Shown here piece after piece: positions 1-7,000 of a stretch of DNA of 9,030 nucleotides. The stretch is taken from assembly GCA_030594725.1 (NCBI GenBank), contig JAUVEQ010000095.1, positions 1 through 9,030 on the forward strand, written 5' to 3'. Position numbers and translations under genes: made by a program. Each line of letters begins with the position of its first letter. The first letter of the stretch is position 1. The DNA comes from Methanobacteriota archaeon (GTDB lineage: Archaea; Thermoplasmatota; DTKX01; GCA-020343715). The notes below the pieces were generated by a model that made no database searches, was not told the DNA's origin, and saw nothing but the letters and a program-made list of their open reading frames with translations.

Positions 1-671
1 TTCTTGATGAAAACGCCAGAAGTACTGGCCACCACCACTCTAGTGGCCATGTCCAGGAATAGCCCGTTCTCTACAACCCCTATCACATTGTTGATCTCCA
101 TCTCGAGGTCATGGGGGCGAGGGATCCTCTCGAAGCGGCAGTCGTAGATGTGATTGCCGTTGTCCGAGACGAAGGGGCTACCGTCATCGGCCATCCTCAG
201 GGCCGGAGCGCATCCCAGGTCAGCCAGGGCGGTATGGAGCCGCTTGTGGCCCATCTTGAACACCTCCACGGGCAGTGGCGACCTGGTTCCCAGGACCTCA
301 ACCATCTTCGAGCTGTCGACGATGATCACCATCTCCCGGGTGTGGGCGGCGACGATCTTCTCGCGCACCAGGGCACCTCCCAGGCCCTTGATGAGGTTGA
401 GATGCGGGTCCACCTCGTCAGCGCCGTCTATGGTGATGTCCAGCCGTCCCAGCTCGTCCAGGTCCCCCAGGGGGATACCGACCTCCCGGGACGTCCTCTC
501 GGTACGGACCGAGGTGGGGACGCCCACGATGTCCAATCCCTCCTCCTGCACCCTCCTCCCGAGGGCCAGCAGCGTGTAGTGGACCGTGCTCCCGGTGCCG
601 AGGCCGACCTTCATTCCATCGGTCACGAGCTCGGCGGCCTGCTCCCCTGCCTGTTGCTTAAGGTCTTCCAT
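1..671 (-). CDS. rpiA: Ribose-5-phosphate isomerase A (3' end cut by window edge)
   Basis: This enzyme interconverts ribose 5-phosphate and ribulose 5-phosphate in the cytosolic pentose phosphate pathway, supplying ribose for nucleotides. The 223 visible residues carry the whole family signature: the phosphate-binding GLGTGSTV loop (residues 23-30), DGADEVD (82-88), KGLGGALVREK (95-105) and DNGN (170-173). By alignment from memory with E. coli RpiA, the catalytic positions correspond to D82, D85, K95 and E104, and all are present. The frame is open to the left edge and reaches the segment where archaeal RpiA normally ends, so only a few codons should be missing. I chose the ATG at 671 because it has a G-run 7 bases upstream and gives a normal N-terminus. 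An in-frame ATG at 692 would add seven residues but has no ribosome site. It lies 40 bases downstream of the HerA-like gene on the same strand and is probably co-transcribed with it. Confidence 0.94.
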   Translation of the reverse strand, partial: MEDLKQQAGEQAAELVTDGMKVGLGTGSTVHYTLLALGRRVQEEGLDIVGVPTSVRTERTSREVGIPLGDLDELGRLDITIDGADEVDPHLNLIKGLGGALVREKIVAAHTREMVIIVDSSKMVEVLGTRSPLPVEVFKMGHKRLHTALADLGCAPALRMADDGSPFVSDNGNHIYDCRFERIPRPHDLEMEINNVIGVVENGLFLDMATRVVVASTSGVFIK

Positions 672-711
672 TTCGGTTCCCCCCGGTATCATTCGATGAC
701 GCTGTCGAGGC

Positions 712-2580
712 TCAACTCTCCTCATCGAGCTCGACTATGATCTCCTCTTCCTCTTCCTCCTCCTCGTCACCCTCGGTCCGCTTGGGCCTCTCGTCCAGCT
801 CCAGCTCGGCACCCAGGGCGATCTCGGGGGTCACCGTCTCCCAACCGGTTCCCTTCCCGTCAGCATCCACAACGACGTCGGGACCACGCCCCTCCCTGTC
901 ATCGCGGTCCGCCTCCGCCTCCTTGGCCTCCAGCAGCGCCAGCTCGACCTGGAGGTCGTCAGAATGGAGCTGCATCCCCTGGGACGAGGGTTCGGCGGGT
1001 CGGTCGCGGTGGTCATCGATCACACCCTCCGAGAGTGGTCTGGGGGTGTGGGCGGCCACCTCGAGGTCGGACGGTTCCTCGCCCTCAACCAGGTCGATCT
1101 CGGAGAGCTCGAACTTCTGGGCCTCCTTGGCCCGCTCCTTCTCCTCCAGCTTCCGCTTCAAGAGCTCCTGGACCTCCTGATGGATGCGGCTGTCGGATCG
1201 CTTGGGCTTCCTCTCGGTGGTGTAGCTGAGCAGGTCCTCGGCGTCCTCCACGGCCCTGGCAGCACGGGCGGCCTCAGCTGCCTCCTCCGTGGCCTCCTTC
1301 TCCTCCTCGCCCTCGGCGCACTCCTCCTCAGGCTCGGGCTTGTGGCTGAAGGAATCCCTGACAGCCGGCGTCAGGAGCCTGTTCAGGGCATCGGTGTCCA
1401 GCTCACGCTCCTGGGTGGCGGTCGCGTCGGGGGTGAACCGGTGCCATTTGGCCCAACCGGTCCCCGCCGCCAGGGCCCACTCCTCGGGTTGGAGCATGGA
1501 CAGGCGTCCCCAGGCGCTGGGTTCCATGCCCTGGTCCTTGAGGACCTGTTCGATCGGTATCTCCTCCTCATCGAACTTGGCCCTCTCCAAGAGAATAGCA
1601 CCGAACCGTGGCAATCCCGGCGGGTCGGTGAAGGACGCGGGTTCCAGGACGGCTAGGAGGCCCGTGCCCTTGGAGGCTTCGAGCACCCGGGTGATCAACC
1701 TCTGGGCGAAGGGGCGGGTCTCGATGAACGCCGCCGGGCTCTCCACCTCCGGGACCACGACCAACAGGCGTGAGTCGGTACCGTGGAGGCGGCACCATGC
1801 GAAGACCTCGAGCATGAGGGCCGTGATAATGGAGTTGCGATCGGCCACAGAGGTCATGTGGGAGAGGAGCACCAGGTCCATATGGTGGCGGTCTGGGTCC
1901 TCAGGGGTGTCCGAGCACGTGACAGGCGTCTCGAGCAGACGCCGCAGGTCCACGGGGGCTCCGTAGGACAGGGCAGCATTGCGCAGGTCCTCCGCCAGGT
2001 CAGTGAGGTCCGTTAGCAGGGTCTGGGCCACTTCAGGGGTTAGGGGAGGATCGCCCTGGGAAAGTGCCTCCCTGACCGACCCCACAAGTCCCTGGACGGT
2101 GAGGATCGAGGGGTTGTTGGCCTTGGTGTCATCGAGCAACTTCAGAAAGTAGGTCGCCACCCTGTCGTGGTCGGGCGTTCCATGTCCCATCCCGGCCAGG
2201 GTCGCCAGGAGCTGTGGGAACCAGGCCCTCAACCGTTTCCAGGGTTCGGTGTGGGGCGGGTTGGAAAGGCCCGACAGGGGCTTGAAGGCCACCGGGATCC
2301 CAACGGGGGATGACGGTGTGAGGAGGCGCAGGTCCGCATCGCCCAATGCACCACGTTCCGCCCTCTCGACCATCAGTGCCGACAGCTGGCCATGAAGGTC
2401 CACGACCACCGTTCCAGCACCCAAGCTGGCTGCCCACTTGGTTATGTCCGCGACCACGGTTGCGGACGAGGAGTTTCCTCCCATGACGCATATGTGTCCA
2501 CCGATGACCCCTGGGGCGACCTGGGCGGGTTTGGGAGAACCCTCCCCCAGCAGGAGTGACGGTACCTTTCCCTCGGCCAT
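712..2580 (-). CDS. HerA/FtsK-like ATPase homologue with degenerate nucleotide-binding site and charged C-terminal tail
   Basis: This 622-residue cytosolic protein is not named by sequence alone, but residues about 22-385 follow the layout of HerA-type hexameric DNA translocases. GHICVMGGNSSSAT (28-41) sits where the Walker A loop belongs. VVVDLHGQ (58-65) matches the Walker B-like hhhhDxHGE strand of HerA. MDLVLLSHMTSVADR (234-248), LLVVVPEVES (272-281) and GTGLLAVLEPASF (305-317) match the later core strands, with PEVES in place of DEAH. Residues 359-383 resemble the closing beta-strand segment of the family. The Walker A lysine is missing (S-S-A-T instead of S-G-K-T), and so is the canonical DEAH, so ATP hydrolysis is doubtful. 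Residues about 411-622 form a low-complexity tail: Ala/Glu-rich, then a basic helical segment (457-489), then acidic, with eight consecutive Glu at 606-613. The ATG at 2580 has no Shine-Dalgarno but has a box A at -30 to -24, suggesting a leaderless message. The gene is divergent from rnhB and upstream of rpiA. No NurA partner is in view. The coding call is secure; the fold assignment is moderately sure. Confidence 0.8.
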   Translation of the reverse strand: MAEGKVPSLLLGEGSPKPAQVAPGVIGGHICVMGGNSSSATVVADITKWAASLGAGTVVVDLHGQLSALMVERAERGALGDADLRLLTPSSPVGIPVAFKPLSGLSNPPHTEPWKRLRAWFPQLLATLAGMGHGTPDHDRVATYFLKLLDDTKANNPSILTVQGLVGSVREALSQGDPPLTPEVAQTLLTDLTDLAEDLRNAALSYGAPVDLRRLLETPVTCSDTPEDPDRHHMDLVLLSHMTSVADRNSIITALMLEVFAWCRLHGTDSRLLVVVPEVESPAAFIETRPFAQRLITRVLEASKGTGLLAVLEPASFTDPPGLPRFGAILLERAKFDEEEIPIEQVLKDQGMEPSAWGRLSMLQPEEWALAAGTGWAKWHRFTPDATATQERELDTDALNRLLTPAVRDSFSHKPEPEEECAEGEEEKEATEEAAEAARAARAVEDAEDLLSYTTERKPKRSDSRIHQEVQELLKRKLEEKERAKEAQKFELSEIDLVEGEEPSDLEVAAHTPRPLSEGVIDDHRDRPAEPSSQGMQLHSDDLQVELALLEAKEAEADRDDREGRGPDVVVDADGKGTGWETVTPEIALGAELELDERPKRTEGDEEEEEEEEIIVELDEES

Positions 2581-2603
2581 GTGGAGAGAAGGGGGAAGTT
2601 CCC

Positions 2604-2610
2604 TAAAAAA
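2604..2610 (-). promoter_or_regulatory. Candidate box A (TATA) of the HerA-like gene
   Basis: Read on the minus strand this is TTTTTTA, the only strong A/T run in a GC-rich intergenic region. It lies 24-30 bases upstream of the ATG at 2580, the usual distance between an archaeal box A and the transcription start. Transcription should therefore begin at or next to the start codon, giving a leaderless mRNA. This agrees with the absence of a Shine-Dalgarno site there. Confidence 0.6.
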
Positions 2611-2644
2611 GGTTCCCGCATGGCTCTCAACCCTCCGACAAGCC

Positions 2645-2652
2645 TTATCTTA
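2645..2652 (+). promoter_or_regulatory. Candidate box A (TATA) of rnhB and the genes after it
   Basis: TTATCTTA on the plus strand lies 24-31 bases upstream of the rnhB ATG at 2676. The spacing mirrors that of the divergent promoter. No GGAGG-like site precedes the ATG, so the first gene of this transcript is probably translated from a leaderless message. An AGGGCCCT palindrome (2657-2664) sits between the box and the start, but its role is unknown. Confidence 0.55.
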
Positions 2653-2675
2653 CTAGAGGGCCCTTTCCGGCTATC

Positions 2676-3422
2676 ATGGTGGTGGAGAGACCCAGGTCCG
2701 CAGGTGACGCCCCTCCCGAGGGCACCACCCACCTCGTCGGCGTGGACGAGGCTGGCCGAGGTCCCGTCATGGGCCCCCTGGTGGTGGCCGCCATTGCTGT
2801 ACCAGCGGACGGGGGCGAGGAGCGCCTCAGGGAGATGGGTGTCCGTGATTCGAAGAAGCTCCAGCCCGCCAGGAGGGAGAGCATTGCCAAGGACCTCGTG
2901 AATTACCCCCGTCAGGTGATAGAGGTGCCGGCGTCCGACGTTGACGCACTGCGGTCCACGGCCTCCCTCAACGTGATAGAGGGTCGCATCTTCGCATCGG
3001 CCGCCCTGGGAGTGATCGCCCAGCTCGAGGGGACGGCCAAGGTCGCCGTGTACCTGGATGCGGCCGACACCTCCGAGACCACCTTCGAACGTTACTTCCG
3101 AGGGGCGATCGCCGGCACGCCGGGGGAGGCATCGGTCGTGACCGTCGTCAGCCGGCACGAGGCGGACGACATCTTCCCGGTCGTATCCGCCGCCTCTGTA
3201 CTGGCAAAGACCCGGAGGGAGGAGGCGGTGGCCCGCATCAAGGAGGAGCTGGGCGAGGACTTCGGGTCCGGTTATCCGGCGGACGAGAGGACCATAACCT
3301 TCTTGGAAAAATGGATAACCGAGAAGGGCGTACTGCCACCCCACACAAGGGAGTCATGGCGTACCGCCCAGAGGTTGGTGGACAGGCATGGTGCCTCGGT
3401 CCGCCGTCTCGATGACTTCTGA
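2676..3422 (+). CDS. rnhB: Ribonuclease HII
   Basis: RNase HII cleaves the RNA strand of RNA/DNA hybrids and nicks DNA at embedded ribonucleotides, acting in replication and ribonucleotide excision repair. The 248-residue protein has every family hallmark: DEAGRGPVMGP (24-34), with catalytic D24 and E25 and the GRG junction-sensing motif (27-29); DSKKL (58-62); YLDAAD with acidic D128; and HEADDIFPVVSAASVLAK (161-178), with D164 as the likely fourth metal ligand. GSGYPADERT (198-207) carries the conserved tyrosine found in archaeal enzymes. About 20 residues precede the usual VGVDEAG start, slightly longer than many archaeal homologues. The ATG at 2676 is preferred because box A lies at the right distance; GTG codons at 2679 and 2682 are the nearest alternatives. 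It is the first gene of a plus-strand run, with 20 bases before the SCP2-like gene. Confidence 0.96.
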   Translation: MVVERPRSAGDAPPEGTTHLVGVDEAGRGPVMGPLVVAAIAVPADGGEERLREMGVRDSKKLQPARRESIAKDLVNYPRQVIEVPASDVDALRSTASLNVIEGRIFASAALGVIAQLEGTAKVAVYLDAADTSETTFERYFRGAIAGTPGEASVVTVVSRHEADDIFPVVSAASVLAKTRREEAVARIKEELGEDFGSGYPADERTITFLEKWITEKGVLPPHTRESWRTAQRLVDRHGASVRRLDDF

Positions 3423-3428
3423 GCAGAA

Positions 3429-3433
3429 GGAGG
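3429..3433 (+). promoter_or_regulatory. Shine-Dalgarno site of the SCP2-like gene
   Basis: GGAGG, within AAGGAGGA, lies 9 bases before the ATG at 3443. It fixes that start and shows that this gene, unlike rnhB, is translated from an internal operon position. Confidence 0.8.
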
Positions 3434-3442
3434 AAGCGTGTC

Positions 3443-3775
3443 ATGGTGAGAGAGCTGCTCGAGCAGACCGTTGAGAATTTCAACATGAAGTCGAGGAACG
3501 ATGAGAAGTTCCGGAGGGAACTCCAAGGCCTCCGAAGGACCGTCCAGGTGGAGTTCGACGACGGACGGGTCTACCACTTCAACCTGAAGGACACCCTCAT
3601 CGACGGTGTCCATGACGGCAAGAAGGAGGGAGCGGAGATACTCATCTTCACCGACGAGGACACCTTCCGGGACATAATTAACGGCGAGATGTCGCCCATG
3701 AGGGCCTACGCAACGAAGAAGATCAAGTTCAAGGCCTCGCTCTCGGACATGCTGATGATGCGCAAGTTCTTCTAG
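3443..3775 (+). CDS. Stand-alone SCP2 (sterol carrier protein 2)-like domain protein
   Basis: This is a small cytosolic protein of 110 residues made almost entirely of one SCP2-like fold. The evidence is the pattern VQVEFDDGRVYHFNLKD (34-50), a strand pair around GAEILIFTDEDTFRDIINGE (63-82), and the typical closing helix/strand NGEMSPMRAYATKKIKFKA (80-98), which matches the family's NG-x-L-x-P-M-x-A-(x)n-K-x-K-x-K-G motif with A98 replacing the usual glycine. SCP2 domains bind lipids or other hydrophobic ligands in a tunnel. In archaea single-domain versions exist but their ligand is not established, so I give no substrate. The C-terminus is rich in Met and Phe (MLMMRKFF), suggesting a hydrophobic mouth or lid. 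It lies between rnhB and the MoaD-like gene, and its TAG stop overlaps the ribosome site of the next gene. Confidence 0.82.
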   Translation: MVRELLEQTVENFNMKSRNDEKFRRELQGLRRTVQVEFDDGRVYHFNLKDTLIDGVHDGKKEGAEILIFTDEDTFRDIINGEMSPMRAYATKKIKFKASLSDMLMMRKFF

Positions 3776-3779
3776 GAGG
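3775..3779 (+). promoter_or_regulatory. Shine-Dalgarno site of the MoaD-like gene
   Basis: GGAGG begins on the last base of the preceding TAG stop (3773-3775) and lies 8 bases before a GTG start at 3788. The overlap supports co-transcription and possibly coupled translation with the SCP2-like gene, and it decides in favour of the non-ATG start. Confidence 0.8.
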
Positions 3780-3787
3780 CCCATAGA

Positions 3788-4033
3788 GTGAAGGTGACCG
3801 TCCGTTACTTCGCCGCCCACAGGGAGGCAACGGGTGTTGTGGACGAGGTCCTGGACGTGCCGGATGCCACGTCCGTAGCGGAACTGATGGAGGAGCTGAT
3901 GCGCCGGCACCCCGGTCTTGTGGACCTGCGGCGCGACACCGTGATCTCGGTGAACAAGGGCATCGGGACCGGTGACATCGGTCTCCAGGATGGTGATGAC
4001 GTGGCCCTGTTCCCACCCATAAGCGGCGGTTAG
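3788..4033 (+). CDS. MoaD/ThiS/SAMP-family ubiquitin-like protein ending in Gly-Gly
   Basis: The 81-residue protein has a beta-grasp pattern: MKVTVRYFA strand (1-9), the helix SVAELMEELMRRHP (29-42), VISVNKGIG (52-60), and the family ending LQDGDDVALFPPISGG (66-81) with the exposed C-terminal diglycine. Such proteins are adenylated and thiocarboxylated at the diglycine by an E1-like enzyme. They either donate sulfur for molybdopterin synthesis with MoaE or, in archaea, act as SAMP protein modifiers. Nothing in the window (no MoaE, MoeB or ThiF) separates these roles, so I give no gene symbol. The start is GTG at 3788, supported by a GGAGG 8 bases upstream. The stop lies 17 bases from the end of the convergent surface-protein gene. 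Confidence 0.88.
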   Translation: MKVTVRYFAAHREATGVVDEVLDVPDATSVAELMEELMRRHPGLVDLRRDTVISVNKGIGTGDIGLQDGDDVALFPPISGG

Positions 4034-4050
4034 TCCTCCTCCTCTATCTT
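4034..4050. other. Convergent gap between the MoaD-like gene and the surface-protein gene
   Basis: Only 17 bases separate the two stop codons. The plus strand is pyrimidine-rich (TCC repeats) and could weakly serve as an archaeal T-rich terminator for the plus-strand transcript, but there is no run of five or more T and no stem-loop on either strand. The two transcripts must therefore overlap at their 3' ends unless they stop inside the coding regions. Confidence 0.4.
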
Positions 4051-7000
4051 CTACTCGGCCCGGGCCCGCCTGCGCTTCCACCATACCTTCAGTACGAAGG
4101 CCTCCACCACTATGATGACCGCGGTTATGGCCAGCATGTAAGGCAGGGACGATGGCGTGGTGGTAAGGGGCTCGGGCCCCGGAGGCGTCATGGTGATGTC
4201 ATAGGTCATGGTCGTGACCTGGCCATACCGGTCCTCGACGACGATGACCAGGCGATTGGTCCCCTCGTTGAGCAGGAAGGTCTTCTGGAAGAGCCCTTCC
4301 CGATCGACCGGGATCGGCGCACCATTGACAAGGAGCGTCACGTTGGGCTCGGTGTGCCCTCTCAGCATCAACCGCACCTCCTCGGTGGTGTGGGGTGGGG
4401 CGGGTAGATCGATGGCAGGTGGTGTCCTGTCCACATCGACCGTGATGGGGCCGAACTCCTGGAAGTTGCCCGCCTCGTCCTGAACGTAGACCATGATGTC
4501 GTTCATCCCCTCGGAGAGATTGTATACGAAGGACCCCTCCCTCCCATCCAGATGGAGGGACTGCCCGTCGACCTCAAGGTATGCGCCCTCCTCGGTGCTC
4601 ACGGATATCGTGATCGATGCCTGACTCGTGCGAAGGATGCCCTCTCCCGTGTATCTCGTCGCATCCTCTCCGTCCACGAGGACCACCATCGTTGGTGGAA
4701 CGGAGTCCAGGAGGACGACGACCTCCACCTCATTGGAGTTCCCCGCCAGGTCCACGGCCCGGATCATGTAGCGCATGGCCCCCTGTTGGAGCGAGACGCC
4801 GTTGGCAAAGGTCCCACCCTCCTCAACGGAGATCGATACCGAGTTTATGAACACCGCGGCCCCGTGTTCTGCAAGGCCCCTGATGAGCTCTCCGGTCTGA
4901 GACGTGGGGTACGGCGAATTGGGCGGATACGTCACCACGAGATCCGGAGCCACGGTGTCCAGATAGACGATCATCGTGATGTTGTTGTGGTTACCTGCGA
5001 GGCTGGTGACGTTGACCTGCACCAGGTTCGGCCCCTCCGAGAGGTACACCAGTATCCGGAAGAACCCGTCCTCGGCCACCTGGAGCCTGCCCTGGGCCTC
5101 GACCGTGGCGTTCAGCTCCGTCTGGCCCACCACGAAGGTCATGATGGAGTTGACAAATGACCCATTCAAGGGCTCGTCGATGAAGATGAATGGTGCCTCT
5201 GTGCTGTAGTGGACCAGCACCTGCTTGGCGACCCGGTTGCCCACGTTGTCGTAGGCCCGTAATATCACGGTCTGGTAACCCAAATTGAGATCCAGATGGG
5301 CCCGGAACCTACCGGTGTCAGGGTCGATCGGCACCCTCGAGTACTCTCCCGACAGGTTCGCGAACTCCATGAAGGCCATCCCGCTCTGGAGGTCGATTGC
5401 CGTACCGGTGAGGTTGAGCTCGGTCACGTTCGTGGAGACGGACCACCCCTGGTCCACATCCAGGTGGGGTGGTGTCAGGTCCACGACGGGAATGTCCACC
5501 AGGAGTGGTAACGCCACCTCCGCCACCGCTACCTGCGAGATGATCCCCGACACGTTGACCTCGAAGGTGAGGGGCAGGTAATCACCGGATGTCTGGTCAC
5601 CGAAGGCCATCTCCGTCAGGACGTAGTGCCAGGGCTCACGGACGTATCCGTCAGGGCCCGTCCTTCCCCAGTATTCCATCTGGACCGAGTTACGGACATA
5701 GACGACGACATCGCCGATGGGCATCTGGTTCTGCCAGTGCACGTGGGCCTGCCATGACCACAAGATCGCCAGATGTGAGTCATTGGTCCCGTACGTCATC
5801 TCGATGGCCCCGTTGTCAAGCAGGTCCTCGATATCGTGGAGGAAGTCGTACGAGTGGACAAATCCCTCCTCTATCACGAGCCATGGTGACGTCCAGGGGC
5901 CGTCCATCTCCGCCCCCTCCATCGAGCACCTTCTCATGATGGACCTCTCATGTGCCCAACTGGAGGTTATGGTGATCGAGGGAGCGTTGACAAGAGGGTC
6001 GACGAACAGTTCGCAGTCCACCAGCTCGGTCCTTCCCAGGGTCCACCTCCCGAGGGGAACGGTCGTGTTGGTTGCGAGCAATTCCCGAAGTTCGATCGGG
6101 AACGAGAGGTTCAGGACGGACACCAGGCTCAGCTCGACGGAGGCTGATGGTCCGTGGAGCCCGACCGCAGCCCAGTCATGTGGGGATGTGGTCTCCGGTG
6201 GTATCTCGATGGAACCTCTGTCCATCCTCAGGGTCGCACCCGTTCCGAGGTCTATGGTCAGCGGGTCGCCCTCATGGCTCAACATTGTGAGATTACGGAT
6301 ATCGATAAGGTCGAGAATGGCCCCGTCGGAGAGACTTATGTTCCCAGCAAGGGTCACATTTCCCCGAAGGACCCGGGAGTGACCGGTGACGTCCCAGTCC
6401 ATCCAAGCCCCATCGGAGCATCGGATGGCATTGGTCGAATTTCCGATGTTGCCATCAAGGAGGTTTACAATGGCCCCCTCCCAGGCCACTATCCCCTCCC
6501 TCTCCATGCCATCGATGTCGCAATCGGAGATGAAGGCGGTGGAACCGGTCAGGATCCTGATGGCCCTGACAGACCTGACGAAGGTGCAGTCCTCGATGAC
6601 CACCTGGGCGGTGTACAGCTCGTAGGGTTCGAAGTACTCGAAGCCTACCTGGACACATGTGGAGAAGACGCCATCGAAGGTGCTCCGGGATATCCGGCCC
6701 TCTATCCCACCGTGGAACACCACCCCGTATAAGGTCTGGTCGTGGAAGGTGCAATCCTCCACCGAGGTGCCCCATGACACGATGCCGTAGGCGTTCTCGA
6801 AGGTGCAGTTGCGGACGGGCGAGGCGATGACCCCTTCCGCGAAGTAGAGTCCCGCCAACCCGCCCAGGAATGAGGTGTTCTCCACGACCGCGTCGGCGGT
6901 GCCTACGTATAGGGCGAGCTCCCTCCAATTGGGGCGGAACCCGAATGATGGCTTGCCACACTCCTCGATGGATGAATCCCGGATCTCCAGGGTACAACCG

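Noticed and set aside
111..740. A 209-codon plus-strand open frame at the left end
   Set aside because: It is antisense to rpiA, whose motifs are intact on the other strand.
741..773. Purine/pyrimidine tract as a microsatellite or replication element
   Set aside because: It encodes the glutamate run of the HerA-like protein in frame, using mixed GAG and GAA codons, which points to selection on protein composition rather than a DNA repeat.
964..1656. A leucine/glycine-rich plus-strand open frame of 230 codons
   Set aside because: It is the complement of the Glu/Ala-rich tail of the HerA-like gene. The leucine richness comes from reading CTC/CTT complements of Glu codons, not from a membrane protein.
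2657..2664. Perfect palindrome AGGGCCCT between box A and the rnhB start as a regulator site
   Set aside because: Eight-base GC palindromes are expected by chance in DNA of this composition, and no second copy is seen near the other promoter. It is kept only as a side note.
2442..3344. A 300-codon minus-strand open frame across the divergent promoter region and rnhB
   Set aside because: It is antisense to a clear RNase HII gene, its translation is rich in Gly, Arg, His and Pro with no family pattern, and it would cover both promoters. It is typical of a spurious frame in GC-rich DNA.
3272..4084. A 270-codon minus-strand open frame opposite rnhB, the SCP2-like gene and the MoaD-like gene
   Set aside because: It runs antisense to three genes with recognisable products and its translation has no recognisable domain.
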